DNA from: Albula goreensis
Lineage: Eukaryota > Chordata > Actinopteri > Albuliformes > Albulidae
DNA length: 64,000 nucleotides
Direction of reading: 5' to 3'
Assembly (NCBI GenBank): GCA_022829145.1
Contig: CM040743.1
Location: 26,448,646-26,512,645 of the forward strand
The position numbers and the translations under genes were made by a program. Positions 1-12,591 of the stretch are shown here, one piece after another. Positions within the stretch are counted from its first letter, which is position 1, and the number at the start of each line of letters is the position of its first letter. Below the pieces are notes generated by a model that worked only from the letters and a program-made list of their open reading frames with translations, was not told the DNA's origin and searched no databases.

Positions 1-3000
1 CAAAGAGCAATCATCAGTATACACTGTTCCCCACAGATGTAGTACACACAGTGTGTGTGAGAGCAAGTGAAAACCATGGAAACAGGGCAGGTTGTATAGC
101 CTGTGGCTCAATTGGAAACAGTAGATGGTAAATAACAGAGCAGTTACATTTCTTTTCCTGTTTGTTTGCTATTTTTGTTCCACTTGCAGTATTCTCCTGG
201 GATGACAGAGCAGCTGTTGGAAGTTTACCCAGAATTCTCGGCCCATGATAATATGTCTCTCCTGTCTTCCCACAGTAACACCATTTCTCCCTCATCTGTC
301 TCCTGGGTACCCCAGTAACAAGCTGTCTCCTGGAGGTTGCCGTGACGCACGGAGGAACAGCAGCAGGGATTGGTCGGTATGGGTTTGCTGCTGGGCAGCC
401 CTGCCTTATCACTGTGGGATTTAAGTGCAGCGCAGGAGGGGAGGGTCAAAGGAGAAGGAGAGGCTGTTGACCAGGGGAGGCAAGGTGAGAAAACTACCGG
501 CTCTCTACAGGTGTTCAAAACGTCATCAACCTCTTAAAGGATTGCTAGAGAGCTCAGTGCTGAAACACAGCAAAGCCATTAAGCTAAATGGACCTGCTTT
601 TCATAATGGGGGAATGTTGCAAAAACATGAAAGGACACTACACAGGTGACAGTAGTGAAAAACACCTCACCTGTGTTCGTGTGACCTATCCTTTACATGT
701 GCACCCTAATAATGTTCAAAGCAATCTTTGTGTAATGAAAAGAGAGTCTGAAGGCATTTAGCCTGCTGTCTGTTCATGAATAGGTTGTGATAGATTCAAC
801 CTGATTCACAATGATTTCACAGTTTAGATTAGACAGTTGGTATATTGAAGAACACAAGATGTAGTTAATTTGAATACATTTATAACTATAATTTGACAGT
901 CAAACACAAAACAGCATTTTAGTAAAACCTTAAAACATTTTTTGCAATGGAAATATTAAAAATGTACACTCTGTACTATAATCTTTGACAGTTAATTTCT
1001 CAAACGTTTCCAAAGCCAATACTCAGAAATTCAGGTCTTTTATGTAACAGATGTCAACCAAAATGAACATTCAAAGATACTTCATACCAAAATAATTTAT
1101 GTAGCAAGTGTTTAATACAATATATGCTTTAGAGAGGTGAGTCCATTTTTACAGTTAACCTGCGGTGCAGATTTTTCCTCCTGCAGTAAAATAAATCAAT
1201 ACTCAGACTTGCTGATGCTCTGGAGAGCTTTCCCTTATTTAAGATACATGTAATCAATTCCTTCAGTCGAGCGGCATGAATGCAAGCCAAACTGTGGGAA
1301 GGCTATGGGATTATGCTAGGCTCGCCATTTGTCTTTTAAAGGCCAGTGTACCGGTATTTACAGCTGCAGTCACCTCTCCTTTTCCCTCAGCTCTTGGCAA
1401 GTATGACAAGAGCTGTATGTATGAAAATGAAATATTACTCTATGTACAATAAAATATGTAGATATTTTAGTGACACAATGTTTTTTTAAATGCATTTCAT
1501 TGCTCAAATGTAGAGACTATTCAGAAAGGCATTTGACTGAGATATTCCATGTGAGGAAAAGATGAATTCCTTCAATATTAGACTGGCTAAAGATGGAGTG
1601 AACAAAAAGATACTGTACTGTGTAAGGTGATGGGGGATAACAAGCTGAAGCATGTGCTAGAACTACAAATGAAGGTGAAGTGCAAATCATTTTAAACAGG
1701 GAAATGTAGTTTATTGAAATCAAACACAAAATCACAAAAGCCTAATTCAAATAAAGGCATTTCAGATTATAACAGTGTATTGTAGTGGTGGATACCAGAA
1801 TAATAGTAAATACCTTGTAATGAAAATGTGGATAGCCAGCCAGTTAATTAAACATTCCAGACAGCTGGCTAATTGCAATACACAATTATTTAGTGCCTCA
1901 GTCTTTTGTGACAGTGGAAATCATTTAGTCTGCATTGAGTCATTATTTTAGAGCGCTAATTCAAAAGTCCATGCCCAGTAATTCAATCACAAGCTTACTG
2001 GCCATGGAAGGTACATTAATCAATTGCAGTGAATGAGATTTCTTTTCTATAAACTGCAAATTCCAGTTTCTCACGGATGTTAATGGAAAGCGCACTGAAA
2101 AAAACAAGCACAAGTGAAAAGTCAGAGCCACACACTGGCTGAATTGAGTGGATGGCTAATGTGCTGGTGTTCCAATTAATGCTGATGAACATGCTTCACA
2201 AATCAAGTTAAAACTCTAATTAGATATGAAATTTCCTCTGGAAAATGAAACAAATAAAGCATACTAATTTAATTAAATGAATACAATGACAAAATGGTCT
2301 AACACATTAAAATCAACTCAACCTTTCTGTTTATGAAGAGGCAATTGGGTGCCTAGGAATGCACAGTATTGCATTTTGCATTAGTTGATAAATTCAAAGC
2401 AGGGTTACATTTTTCAAACTCAAACAACTTTCCAGATGAAGACTTCACATTAGACTTTGGCTGCTTGTCTTTTCAGAGGCGATCACAAGTACAGGTACAT
2501 GTGCAAGCATATGACATTATCCCTCATGTAGGAATGGTGATGTAGCTGGCTCAGAAGCCTCATGATTGGTAACAGGACTCCACCCCCACCCCACCCCCGA
2601 CCAGGTGCTTATCTCCGCACGCACACAAACTTTGCTCTTGGCAACGGTGGCATGGCACAGCAGCAGACTTCCTCACTGAATGTATAAATTAATGGTGTTT
2701 TTCATTATTTATCAGAGTTCTACAGATTGTGGCTCCATAATTAGACAGTGGGAGATATACTATCCTGACAGACCAAATGAGTTCAGATAACCTTCACTTT
2801 GTTATATAGAAAATATCATTATTAGTAATAAATAGCTGCAGTCTCCCTATTGGTGGGGTTTTCACATTTATATTCTAAAAGCAAAACTAATTGGGTTTGA
2901 ATTATTACAATGCAGTACAATAAATTAAGCAGACGAATCATTTATATATTTATCTATGATGCACTCAAGAGTGTAACTGGTGGAAAGAATCAACACATCT

Positions 3001-3042
3001 ATACTGATGGACACACTGTGTCACTATAACAGTGGTGAGAGC
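1..3042. other. intronic sequence, no assigned gene
   Basis: AT-rich and mostly featureless. At 190-315 on the plus strand a 42-codon frame follows a strong acceptor (TTTTTGTTCCACTTGCAG), and a donor-like AAG|GTGAGA sits at 483, but I recognise no protein and the minus strand is also open here. The next oxr1 exon (LysM part) was looked for and not seen. Confidence 0.5.
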
Positions 3043-3255
3043 TCTAATATTAATGAGTGCTGGTGTAAGTTACAGGTTTGTGGCTGTAAGTGCATCACTG
3101 GGAGTCTGGGCACAGGATGAATAACTGCAGCTGTGGAAGGCAATTCAATTAATTGGAGTTTGTTACAATAAAAGTTCAGGAGAAGTATTTTCAGACAACC
3201 TCTCGCTAAAATACCTCTATCCATCCAATCTGGTTTTCTATGCAGGTATTAAATT
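3043..3255 (+). repeat. dispersed repeat copy A, left part
   Basis: From about 3160 to 3255 this matches 5635-5718: both share GAAGTATTTTCA, CCAATC, GTTTTCTA and GCAGGTATTAAATT. The match resumes after an inserted LINE/SINE tail at 3412-3455 (CATCTCCCATCACACTCACT versus TATCTCCCATCACGCTCACT). Copy A also has about 20 extra bases around 3200-3222. Family unknown. Confidence 0.6.
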
Positions 3256-3411
3256 ACATTACATTACATTAAAGGCATTTGTTAGACGCTCTTATCCAGA
3301 GTGACTTGAAAGGCAAAGTGCATTTGAATGGTACAAAAAAGTGCAAAGATAACCCTAGAGAGGGGTAAAGTCCTAGTGCCAAAGGTGACCGAATAGATCA
3401 GGACTCCCTCT
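3256..3411 (-). mobile_element. truncated L2-clade LINE/SINE 3' tail (UnaL2-like)
   Basis: On the minus strand the sequence ends CACTCTGGATAAGAGCGTC, then AACAAATGCC, then repeated TGTAA-like units. A stem with a GGATA loop followed by TGTAA repeats is the 3' end recognised by L2-clade reverse transcriptase, known from eel UnaL2 and its partner SINEs and seen widely in fish. The element is 5'-truncated, about 156 bp, and its ends are fixed by comparison with the uninterrupted paralogous copy at 5635-5761. Confidence 0.7.
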
Positions 3412-3701
3412 GCCATGTACCTCATCTCCCATCACACTCACTGCTTCTGGCATAGTTCTCAGTTCACAGCGTTGTCTCCTGTTAGCACCTTAGCACTTGT
3501 TGCTCCGCCACGGACATGCAGCTCTCTGCTGTGTATGTTTCTGTCTACACCTCAACTGTCTGCACCGCCCCTAAAACAGCGATGCCCAGTCCAGCCCCGT
3601 CTCGCAGTGGACCCTGAAAGCTGGCCAGATTCACCTGCCGTCTGGCTCCACCAGTCCCGATCCTATCTTCTCTTTCCTTCTCCACTGCAGACGGCCGTAC
3701 C
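3412..3701 (+). repeat. dispersed repeat copy A, right part, and flanking sequence
   Basis: 3412-3455 continues the repeat interrupted by the L2-type insertion. The rest (to 3701) is relatively C-rich, with no recognised coding sequence, and abuts the Tc1 relic. Confidence 0.4.
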
Positions 3702-4263
3702 GTGAATTCTGAGGCCTATCAACAAGTTCTTGAATGGAACATCATGCTATCAGTCGTGGAGTTGAAGCTGGGCCGAAAATGGGTCATGCAACAAGATAAT
3801 GACCCAAATAATTCCAGCAAAACAACCAAAGAATGGCTGAGAAAAAGAAGATTCGCACTGAGCATTGGCCAAGTCAGAATCCAGACCTGAATCCGATCGA
3901 GATGCTGTGGCTGGACCTGAAGCAGGCAGTTCATGCCAGATGCCCATCCAACCCCACTCAACTGGCTAAGTTCTGCAAGGAGGAGAGGGTTAAAATCCCA
4001 CAAAGCAGATGAGAGACTGATTATGATGATGTTTGATTGAAGTAATTGCTGCTAAGCAGGTGCCACAAGCTATTAACTGAAGGGGTTCAAATATTTTTGC
4101 ACACATGAAATCTGAGTTTTTTGTTTGTGTTCATTATTTGAAATGTTTGTATTTTGAATTAGGGTTTAGATATACATTTAATAAGGTTATTTTAGTATTT
4201 TTTTTTACAAAAATAATAACCATAATAACTATAGGGTTAACAAACTGTCCAGCAGCACTGTAT
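3702..4263 (+). mobile_element. Tc1 transposon relic, 5'-truncated, with 3' terminal repeat
   Basis: The first frame (3702-3890) reads LGRKWVMQQDNDPNNSSKTT, a Tc1 transposase segment holding the second catalytic Asp (QQDNDP). After a frameshift, QNPDLNPIEMLWLDL follows at about 3876-3920, which holds the third acidic residue (DLNPIE). Next come decayed C-terminal codons and a typical Tc1 3' UTR. The right end, GGGTTAACAAACTG...CAGCACTGTA at 4235-4263, resembles the fish Tc1 terminal repeat (CAGTGCTGC on the other strand) followed by the TA target site. The 5' half, including the DNA-binding domain and left terminal repeat, is missing. Non-functional. Confidence 0.85.
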
Positions 4264-4700
4264 ATATAATCGCTGTTTACATTTGTCACAAGTTTATCAT
4301 GTGCACTTCCCAAGCTCAAATCGCTAGCTTTTCCACATAATTGCTTATGATCAAATTGTCATTATACAGAATATTTTCATAGTCAACCATTGTACCGATT
4401 CCATTTGTTTTCAACACTGTTTCTGCAGCATAATCGATAACATGCACATACATCTTTTATAATACACTACGATGACATAAATCACAATTTTCGTTGACTC
4501 GTACTGCCATCGCTATATTATAAGAAAAATGCATTGATTAGCAATTTCTTTCATCCATTTATGTGCCTGCTCTGTACAACCAACTTACCTGTATCATATA
4601 TGAAAGTGCTTCTTGCACCTTTATCAGCTGCCAAAACATTTCCACCACTCATAGCCACACTTTATCTCTTGCCAATATGTAGATAAGCACTGTATTAAGT
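4264..4700. other. AT-rich intron sequence
   Basis: Contains short TA runs near the Tc1 end (4262-4270). Nothing else recognisable. Confidence 0.4.
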
Positions 4701-4825
4701 CTGCCCAGTGCCAGCCAAATGCAGATGGCACCCTCATGAGCAGGGTTCTGCTCAAGGTTTCTTCCTTAAAATAGGGAGGTTTTCCTTGCCACTGTTGCCT
4801 AAGGCTTGCTCTTTAGGTCTTTTGG
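4701..4825 (+). repeat. teleost dispersed repeat, RTE-like 3' region
   Basis: Contains GGTTTCTTCCTTAAAATAGG followed by TTTTCCTTGCCACTGTTGCC and GGCTTGCTC, a phrase I recall as very common in teleost genomes in the 3' part of RTE-type non-LTR elements. The usual GATTGAT tail is not present, so the copy is truncated. Confidence 0.5.
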
Positions 4826-5500
4826 GTCCTCCTCTCTCCCTCACATGCACATGCATCCACACTGTTCCAAATAAGCAGTCACAGGCATTCCCAGAAACAA
4901 CTTCCACCTTGCCCTGGCATGCTGCCTTCCCTGCCTCCCTACTCTTACACACACATGCATGGTGTCATACACAGTCAAAGACCCACTGATGCAGCCATGC
5001 TATCAGTGGTCCAGCCACTACGAACCACATGGGCCTTGTCTCCCAGCTGCTCATTCCTTTTCAAACCACTTCCTTATTGCCTCCTCTTCTATATCCAGAT
5101 TCTTCTTATTGCATGTATGCACACAGGTATGCATGAACGCACATGCACTCACACAGACACTCCCAGATATTATTTGCATCTCTATCCCATGCCCTCCCCC
5201 GCCTGTGCTGCCCCACCACCCAGCACTCTGTTGGTCCTAGGCCCTGGTCTCCCCCTTTTCTACTGCTGGAGCCGAACTTCAGCCTTCTTGCTGCTCAACA
5301 TCATCTCTCACGATGGCCCTGGGGTCACACTGTTAGTAGGTACCTATGTCTCAAAGACATCTTAGCTACAGTCACCAGGTATTGAGCCGTTACGGATCAT
5401 TTTGGAAAGCCTCTAGTTAAAACCCAGTATGTCTATGAGGAGGATGGCAGCCCTACACATTTGTATGAGATTCAGCACTCTTCTTGGCTGGCTGTCTTTG
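4826..5500. other. CT/CA-rich spacer, no gene
   Basis: Rich in CACACATGCA-like runs (4848-4972, 5118-5160), which keep several frames open by composition. No recognisable protein. Confidence 0.4.
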
Positions 5501-5761
5501 GGGGAGTTCACCTCACCCAAAATAGTGAGGCACACACAAGCCCAAGATCAAATGTCCGTACCATTATACAACTTGCTACATCCAATAAACTCCTTCCAAA
5601 TGCATTCGATGTTGTCTGAAAGTTCAATCTACTGAACTGGAGTTTTTTTAAACAAAAGTTAGGCAGAAGTATTTTCAAACAATACCGTCCAATCCAGTTT
5701 TCTACGCAGGTATTAAATTGCCACATACCTTATCTCCCATCACGCTCACTGCTTCCGGCAT
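5501..5761 (+). repeat. dispersed repeat copy B (uninterrupted)
   Basis: Second copy of the repeat at 3043-3455. At 5711-5721 GTATTAAATT runs directly into GCCACATACC, showing the pre-insertion state of the site disrupted by the L2-type tail in copy A. A further related fragment (TTCACCCCATCCGAAATAGT) lies near 5842. Confidence 0.6.
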
Positions 5762-6327
5762 CCCTTCCCCTCCCCATCTCTGCCTTCATGTATTCCTTCC
5801 TTTCTTCTGTATTTCTCCTTCTCTCCTAGTGGTGATTGGGGGTTCACCCCATCCGAAATAGTGGAGTTCATTCTGCTGAATTTCTTTTGTTCTTTTTGAC
5901 ACAGCTGCCGCCCTCTTGACCTACTAAACTACATTCTAATAATGCAAATCCAACCAGTCCTGCTAAAAGAACATAAATGTGGCTGACTCAAACAGACGTC
6001 TCTCACAGGCCCCCCCATGCTTCGTAAATACACTCATATAACAGAAACTGGTTCTGCAATATCCTAAGAACGATGTACAGACAGCTACTCGCCAAATAAT
6101 GCATGCAAATATTTGGGTTGCCAACTTGCTTCTTAGCCTAAGATTTCACTTGATGTACCAATTACTTTCACCATTCCTTACAAGTAAAAGCCAAAATCAT
6201 AAGCTACAGAGAAGTAAAACATACAAACAAAAGGACTAGGAATCCAATCAATCACTGGCTTAGACCCGTTTATGCTGTTTCCATCACAGGCATACTGTCC
6301 ATACTGTCACTCATACTGCACTCCCCT
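5762..6327. other. intron sequence, no gene
   Basis: C/T-rich to about 5880, then ordinary AT-rich sequence. Nothing recognised beyond the short repeat fragment near 5840-5865. Confidence 0.4.
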
Positions 6328-7338
6328 GGGGCCTCATTTAGAAAAACCTTGCATACAGTTGTAACTAAATTGTTACGTACACCAAAACCTATGAGTTTGC
6401 ATAAGCAAAAAACTTTTCTGATTATAAATATTAAATAATCCTACGATTGTGCAACCACACCATGAAACGCACACATTTAATCATATATCGTGCTCTGGAA
6501 GTCAAAATCAATTAAACAAGATTGATAAATAATGTGCGGGATGGAGAAATACATTTTAAATGCAATTATTACAGTGAAGAGGGGAAAAAAGAAACTTTTC
6601 AAAGTGTGAAATTGAAGCTTTTGTCTCCTAAATAGGGATAAGGTGTAGGAGCAACGTGTGGTGGTATGTGGGTGCCACCACTGAGCTCCCTCGATGAGCA
6701 AGTGGCTGTGATTATCAGAGTTGATTTCCAACATTGCTGTTCATTGGAATGAATGCTGACAGCACCCATATTGCCATCAATTTCACCGATTACATAAGGA
6801 AAACAGGTCATCGTTGCAAATTGCTTTTTAATGTTTTGGCTGTATACGGGAATCTGATGTACCTCAAACTCTGACGAATGATGCCAACCAGCACTCTTAG
6901 TATGATGAGACTGAGTGAGGTCTGGGTTATACACGACTGGTTTGCTATTTTCCACTGGAAATTCCCAGTGGCCAAGAATTGCAGAGCTGACAGGATTTGC
7001 AGATGGGCAGGTATTGACTGGTTGCTACATGTAGGGCACTCCAGCGCCAGCCCCAATTCAGTTCCAGGAGCACAGCTCATGTTAAGTGAATCCGACTCAT
7101 GAGCCAGTCATCACCATGGGCAAATAAGTTGTTACAGTCCCTGAAGACACCTTGCTGTCACACCATACCATTCAAATATTGCCTTAAATGTGCGTACGCA
7201 TGGGTCAAACGTATTGTACTGGTATGCACATTCCCACGTCAAGTAGAAGTTTTATAAATCCCAAAATGTGCGTGAAAATCGGTGTACGCATGGTTTACAG
7301 CATTTTTTGTGCGTACGCATGGTTTATAAATGAGAAAA
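6328..7338 (-). mobile_element. PIF-Harbinger transposon relic
   Basis: The left end starts GGGGCCTCATTTAGAAAAAC; the right end, on the opposite strand, has CTCATTTATAAACCATGCG, giving decayed terminal inverted repeats of the fish Harbinger type. Between them is a minus-strand HARBI1-like transposase relic. The right part carries three copies of a GTGTACGCAT / GTGCGTACGCAT subterminal motif (about 7190, 7280, 7311). The element is about 1 kb and internally shortened. Confidence 0.75.
6599..7080 (-). pseudogene. HARBI1-like Harbinger transposase fragment, frameshifted
   Basis: Two minus-strand frames join near 6840-6850. The upstream frame (7080 down) has AHLQILSALQFLATGNFQW, then SLSLIILRVLVGIIR, then LRYIRFPYTA, as in the helix-turn-helix region of HARBI1-like proteins. 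The downstream frame (6955-6599) has KKQFATMTCFPYVIGEIDGN, which corresponds to the FPxVIGAIDGTH motif carrying the first catalytic Asp. The residues that should follow (NRKGxHSxNVQ and later acidic motifs) are gone or scrambled. The protein is far shorter than the usual family length of about 350 residues and cannot be active. Confidence 0.8.
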
Positions 7339-10300
7339 CTCTCTTCTCAGGCAGCAATCGACCTTGTCCAATTCGCCCAGGATGATTCAACGCAGAAAAA
7401 TTGGTGTCCTTGTCTCCAATTTATCTTTCAGTAAATGGAGATGAATACTTAATGCATGCTTGGTCATTGCTGATTGCTTATCCCTGCATAGGCTGTAACC
7501 TTATCACAATGTCCTGTGTCCATACAAATCCTTCCAGATATCTATGCCCATGAAACACACATAATGATTGGACTAATCCATAAACAGCCTTGCTTTGACT
7601 AAAATGACAGATTGTCATAGGGTGAGACAAGTCATGTATTAAGTGATATTAACATATAAACCAAGTGTAATGTCAGAGTGAATCAGTATCAGAATGTCAA
7701 ATTCAGAGGCTTATGGTACTGATCATGATACAGCAGCTCACATTTGGACTGAATCCAGGTGGCAAATGCAGTTCTGAACATTTATGTATTTACAATATTG
7801 CTATATGATTCTTATGAAGTAGGTGTTTTTGTTCCTTTTATTTTGGAACCCAATACATTTATAGTGTTAAATTGAAATGGAGGGAAAATGGAGAGAAAAA
7901 ATGTAAAAACATTTAAAAAATGTCCAATATGCAGGATTTGTTAATTATGTCTATTTGAATTAGGCCTTTAATATTATGCTGTACATGGATAAGCATGTGT
8001 CTGAATAGAACAGTACTGCACATCAAGCTGGCAAAATGGTAATATTGGCAGAATCTATGTAGGCAAGTTATAATGGCCATGTGGATATACTGCTATTTCC
8101 ACACAGGTGCACTACAATATCATGTGGCACAGTAATTCACAGCGAAACATTTTTTACCAGTAACTATTTATTCCCCATATTTCCTTCATTCATTCAAAGA
8201 CGAGCATGCACATCACAAAACAAAAAAAAAACATTCCAGCCAGCCATTCCTATTTTGCACTCTGGAATCCACAACCCAAATATTTACTGAAGGTCTGAAT
8301 TTCGCAAACAACTTTATCAGGGAAGTGAGGTGGGGGAAACTAAAACAGACTGGAACTATTGTCTGAGGACAGACTAAAACCCTTCCTCCTTGGGTGAATA
8401 AACCAAGGGGGATGAACGGTATTCGAAGAAGGGCACCTTTGGAATGAATGTTCCTGCAACCTGAATGAACTATACCATACTATATATTTAAAAATTCCAT
8501 GCGGACAGAGCAGAGACACAGAGTGAAATCAGTATTTATCTGCAGCATAGATGCAAAAAGATCTGTAAATGATCTGAATTTTCTGTATTTCTTGGGGGGG
8601 GGGGCGGGGGTTTTTGAGTGACCATGTTTTCAACAACAAAATCACATCCTAATTCTGTGAAGCTGTAATTTATTAAAATGTGGGGCATCCAATCATAACT
8701 TCTGACCCTTTTATACAATGTCAACCTTTGATTTGAAAAGACTGGACACAGTTGGTACCTCCTCATTTATCCAGCTGAACCAGTGTGCATGGGGATCTGA
8801 ACATCCAGTATCATTATAAAATTATTTCAACTGAATCCTTCCCTCCCACGGTGACTATATGGCCAATAATGACACCCTTTGGGAATCCTCAGATTCCACT
8901 GGCACAGATTAGATCCAAGATCATAGGGTGGCAACACTGGTCTAAGCCTGAGTGCCTCAAGTGGATTTGCCACTCAGGAGGCCAGTGTTACCTTACTTCA
9001 TTCGACACAATCATCACAACCTCTTTTAATGGAAATTGAGTGTGGAAATTGTGAACCAATTCGGAGGCACCAAGCACAGACAGGGGCACATGGCTCATCT
9101 GATTAGAATAGCTCTGCCGGCAAACACATTTCATGGTTTGACGAGGGCTCATTTGGAGGCCATGGACATGGCACAGCTTACTGCAAACAATGTTCTCAGT
9201 TCCCATAAATTAGCATTCCCTCAGCATCACAGCACACTGTGTAGGTTAGGAATGTGTTAGCCTTGCTGCCCCATGTCTAAATTCACTCAATACAAGGAAT
9301 GTTGACCACAGTAAAATACCTCTTCTGTCATTAGGAGTCACAACAATTAGGCTCATAGCAATTGTGATTATATTCAGAAAATGAAGCTTGCCATTTTCAA
9401 TTTAATCAGTGGACTGAATTCACTTCAAGGTCAGTTTCCAGAGGGACAGACTGTCAGAATGAATTTGACTGGTATTTGACTGACTTATTTTTAAATTGAC
9501 AGTGTTATTCAAGAGTTCAAAGGGGTCCATTACATGTACATGGAAACCAGGCTGTTACAGGCCCCAATCGATTAGAGCTCTTGTTCATCTGATGAAAGAG
9601 CAGGGTGAAGAAGGAGTTATATGTCAAGTGATATCAATATGGCATCTGATTTTAGATCCTCTGTATTGACTGTTACTGAAAACCAAAATTGATCCATCAT
9701 GCAATGTTCCTGGCCTGTTAATCCTATGTCATCAAAAATGACACTCTTGCATTTTCGGTGACTGTCTGCACAGAAAAATGACCATTACTCCCACAGTTAC
9801 TTTACTGAATCTGTCTCAGTTACTCAATTCTGGGGACCACATATGAAGATAAGGAAACAAAAATGTCTGGTATTGAGAAGAGGTTGCTCAGCCCAACTAG
9901 GATCATCACTTACTATCTGAATGAAGTAGAGGATGTCAGGATGTCATTCATATCTGACAGAGTTGCTGTGGTTCCAGGCTTTTATTCTTGCCCAGAAAAC
10001 CAGACACATTTATTTACATTGGTGTCTACCTGCCACCTACTGTGATGGGTTGTTATAGAAGCTCAACCTGGAAATAAAGAAAGTGTAAATGTCTGGAGTG
10101 GGTCTTTGACCCCTCAGGAAAACATGTTTTCCAGAAGTGTATATCACTGCGTTATGCCTGTGTTGAACACCCTAATGGTTTCTGCTTCTACTATATGACC
10201 TAGCAAGCTATTCTGAGCCTGTTACAACTCCTATGCCTCCTTGTTCTGCTGACAGAACTCATAGAGAAATCCTTTCTATAATCCACTTTGTTATTCCCTA

Positions 10301-12591
10301 TTACAGTGCAAAAGCCTCAATAAAATCCCCCTTACTTTCTTTTTTGAGCTTTATGAGATTACATGTATTAAATGTTCATGTGTACCTTTAAATATACCTG
10401 GACCTAATTTAGTTGTACTCGTACTTTATAAGAGGTGCCACACTTTTATTACAGTGTTTCACCAAAAACAGGATATAGTTCTCTAAATGTTTATGATTCC
10501 CTTTGGCCATGACTACAAAAAAGCTCAATTTTAATACTAAAGAATGCCAAAATGTGACCTTATTACAGGATACGAAAGAAATTCAAATGGACCTACATAG
10601 CATTTTTGAAAGGTCAAGACTGTCATCTCTAATGAAACTCATCAGCAAAATTAAGTAATGGACAAACTAATTTGGAGATGAGATAGTGTTCAGGAAACGC
10701 CCTTCCTTTCATGAATCAGAAAAATGGCCTTGAGCATGGAGTATGGAGGGCATATGTGAAGTAGGCCTTGAGATTCCACCATCACCCTCATGTGTAATCA
10801 TGCACTTGCTGTCTGCACAGCTGTGCTGCATAGATTGATTTTGAATCTGTCTGGGAAAATCTCTTTGATAGATGAGGAAACCTAAATGATTCATACGCTG
10901 CAACCAAGACATGCGTATTACACAGCACATCTCCTTTCCCAACCTTTAACTGTGCTGCCATTTTCAAGACAGACTGAAAGTCATTATTTCCCTTAAAACA
11001 GATGAATGATCAATAAACGTGTATTTTTCATCAAAATTATGAATATTGGCTTCATTGGCAGACCTTTTTGTCTGGCTAGCTGTAACAAATTACATATAGC
11101 AAAGCAGTTTTGTTGTTGTGCTTACAGTTTTTATTCATTGTTGGATATGCTAACATAGTATAGTGAGAGCCTGGTTGCCAGGTACCAGGCCTACAAATTT
11201 TTGACATATTTAGTGCAACAATTTGAAATGTTGTTTGAAATTTCTGTTGCACTAACATGTTACACCTCTATTTCTGTCATGTTCTAATCTAGTATGTTTG
11301 TTGTTATCTTCCACAACTAGCTTGATGGATAAGATAATGTCTATTTTCTACAAGGATTTACTGACTTTGATGGTTAAGTTTAGGTTATATGGCATTCAAC
11401 AAGTTTACCTTGGATTTCTTAAAATAACTGGTCCATGTGTTGTTTTTGCCAGTGGTTAGCCTGCTCCTATAGCAGACTTAACAGAAACGGTCAAGATAAC
11501 TAAGATATTAGCTAAATAAAAACGTTTGTACATATAGGTACATTTGTGAAGTATATTACTTTAGTTTACTTGAATGTGCTACATTTGAAATGAAAAAAAT
11601 AATGCATTCCCAACCCCAACTTGTTGTAACTAATATATTTTGGATGAAAATCTAAAATTCACCGGACTTCACACAAACATTGTGACTATTGTGTGAAAAA
11701 TTCTGCCTGGATGACTTACAAAATTGAAAAATTATGATTTTGACAAGAGGAAGCTTTGAAGTCTTGTAATCGAGCAGAAAAGAAAATGTGATAAAGCTTG
11801 GCTGCAGGGCAAGGGATATGTACCTTTTATCCTCAGGCTACACTTCCTGCCCAGAGGGAACCTCCTTTCCTCTCAGGGGGTGTCTCCCAGCCCCTCTGCC
11901 TCTCCCAGAGAGTGGTCTCTAAAGCACTATTAGCAAACCCTAGAGTCTAACATTCCCCACTGTAAATAACTCTGCTTGCCTTCCTCACCTGAGCACACTC
12001 ATGCTGTTATTGGAAAAGGGGCCTTTCATTTCATCACTCTCCATATGTCAGCTGAGTCAGAAAGGTCAGGAAAAAAAGCTTGAGTGCTGTACACAGAGAC
12101 AGTCAGAATTGAGACTGGTGCTTTCACCCCAAATGGGGAAAATCGATCCCCTTTTACGGGAAGGAAAAGATTTCAGTGGTTTCAGCCAGCTGTCCCTGAT
12201 GGGGCATATCGATCCAAGAGTGTGGATACTGGTCCTTGAAGGGGATTGAAACAGAAGTGCGTGTGTAATCAGGGGTCACCTACGCTGACATGTAGAATGA
12301 AGCCAGGAGAATGTGCACTGAGAATGTCAGTTTTTCCACTGTTTAAAAATCGTACAAGTTGACCGAAACTAAATGCAAACCAGCCGTGAAGAAACCGCAC
12401 TCCCATTTAGGGTGTTCAGCCATTAAGAAAACCCACTATTCGGTCACTAAAACGCATTAAAGAGACAGATACTGGACTGAAACAAATGAAGCCACATAGC
12501 TTCCCAACCTGACTGGTACTTGTACCCCCCACATACCCACAGAAGACAATGATTCCTTGAACATGCATAATTTCACAATGGTGCATCTTAC
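7339..12591. other. oxr1 intron 3' of the 12.6-kb exon, no further gene
   Basis: Mostly unique-looking AT-rich sequence. A G-run of about 17 bases lies at 8595-8613. A stretch near 10100-10340 (ending AATAAAATCCCCCTTACTTT) looks like an old dispersed repeat but I cannot name it. No coding exon with good splice sites was recognised. Confidence 0.45.

Noticed and set aside
5143-5385. Several overlapping open frames in C/T/CA-rich sequence
   Set aside because: Low-complexity composition removes stop codons in several frames; no domain or codon pattern supports coding.
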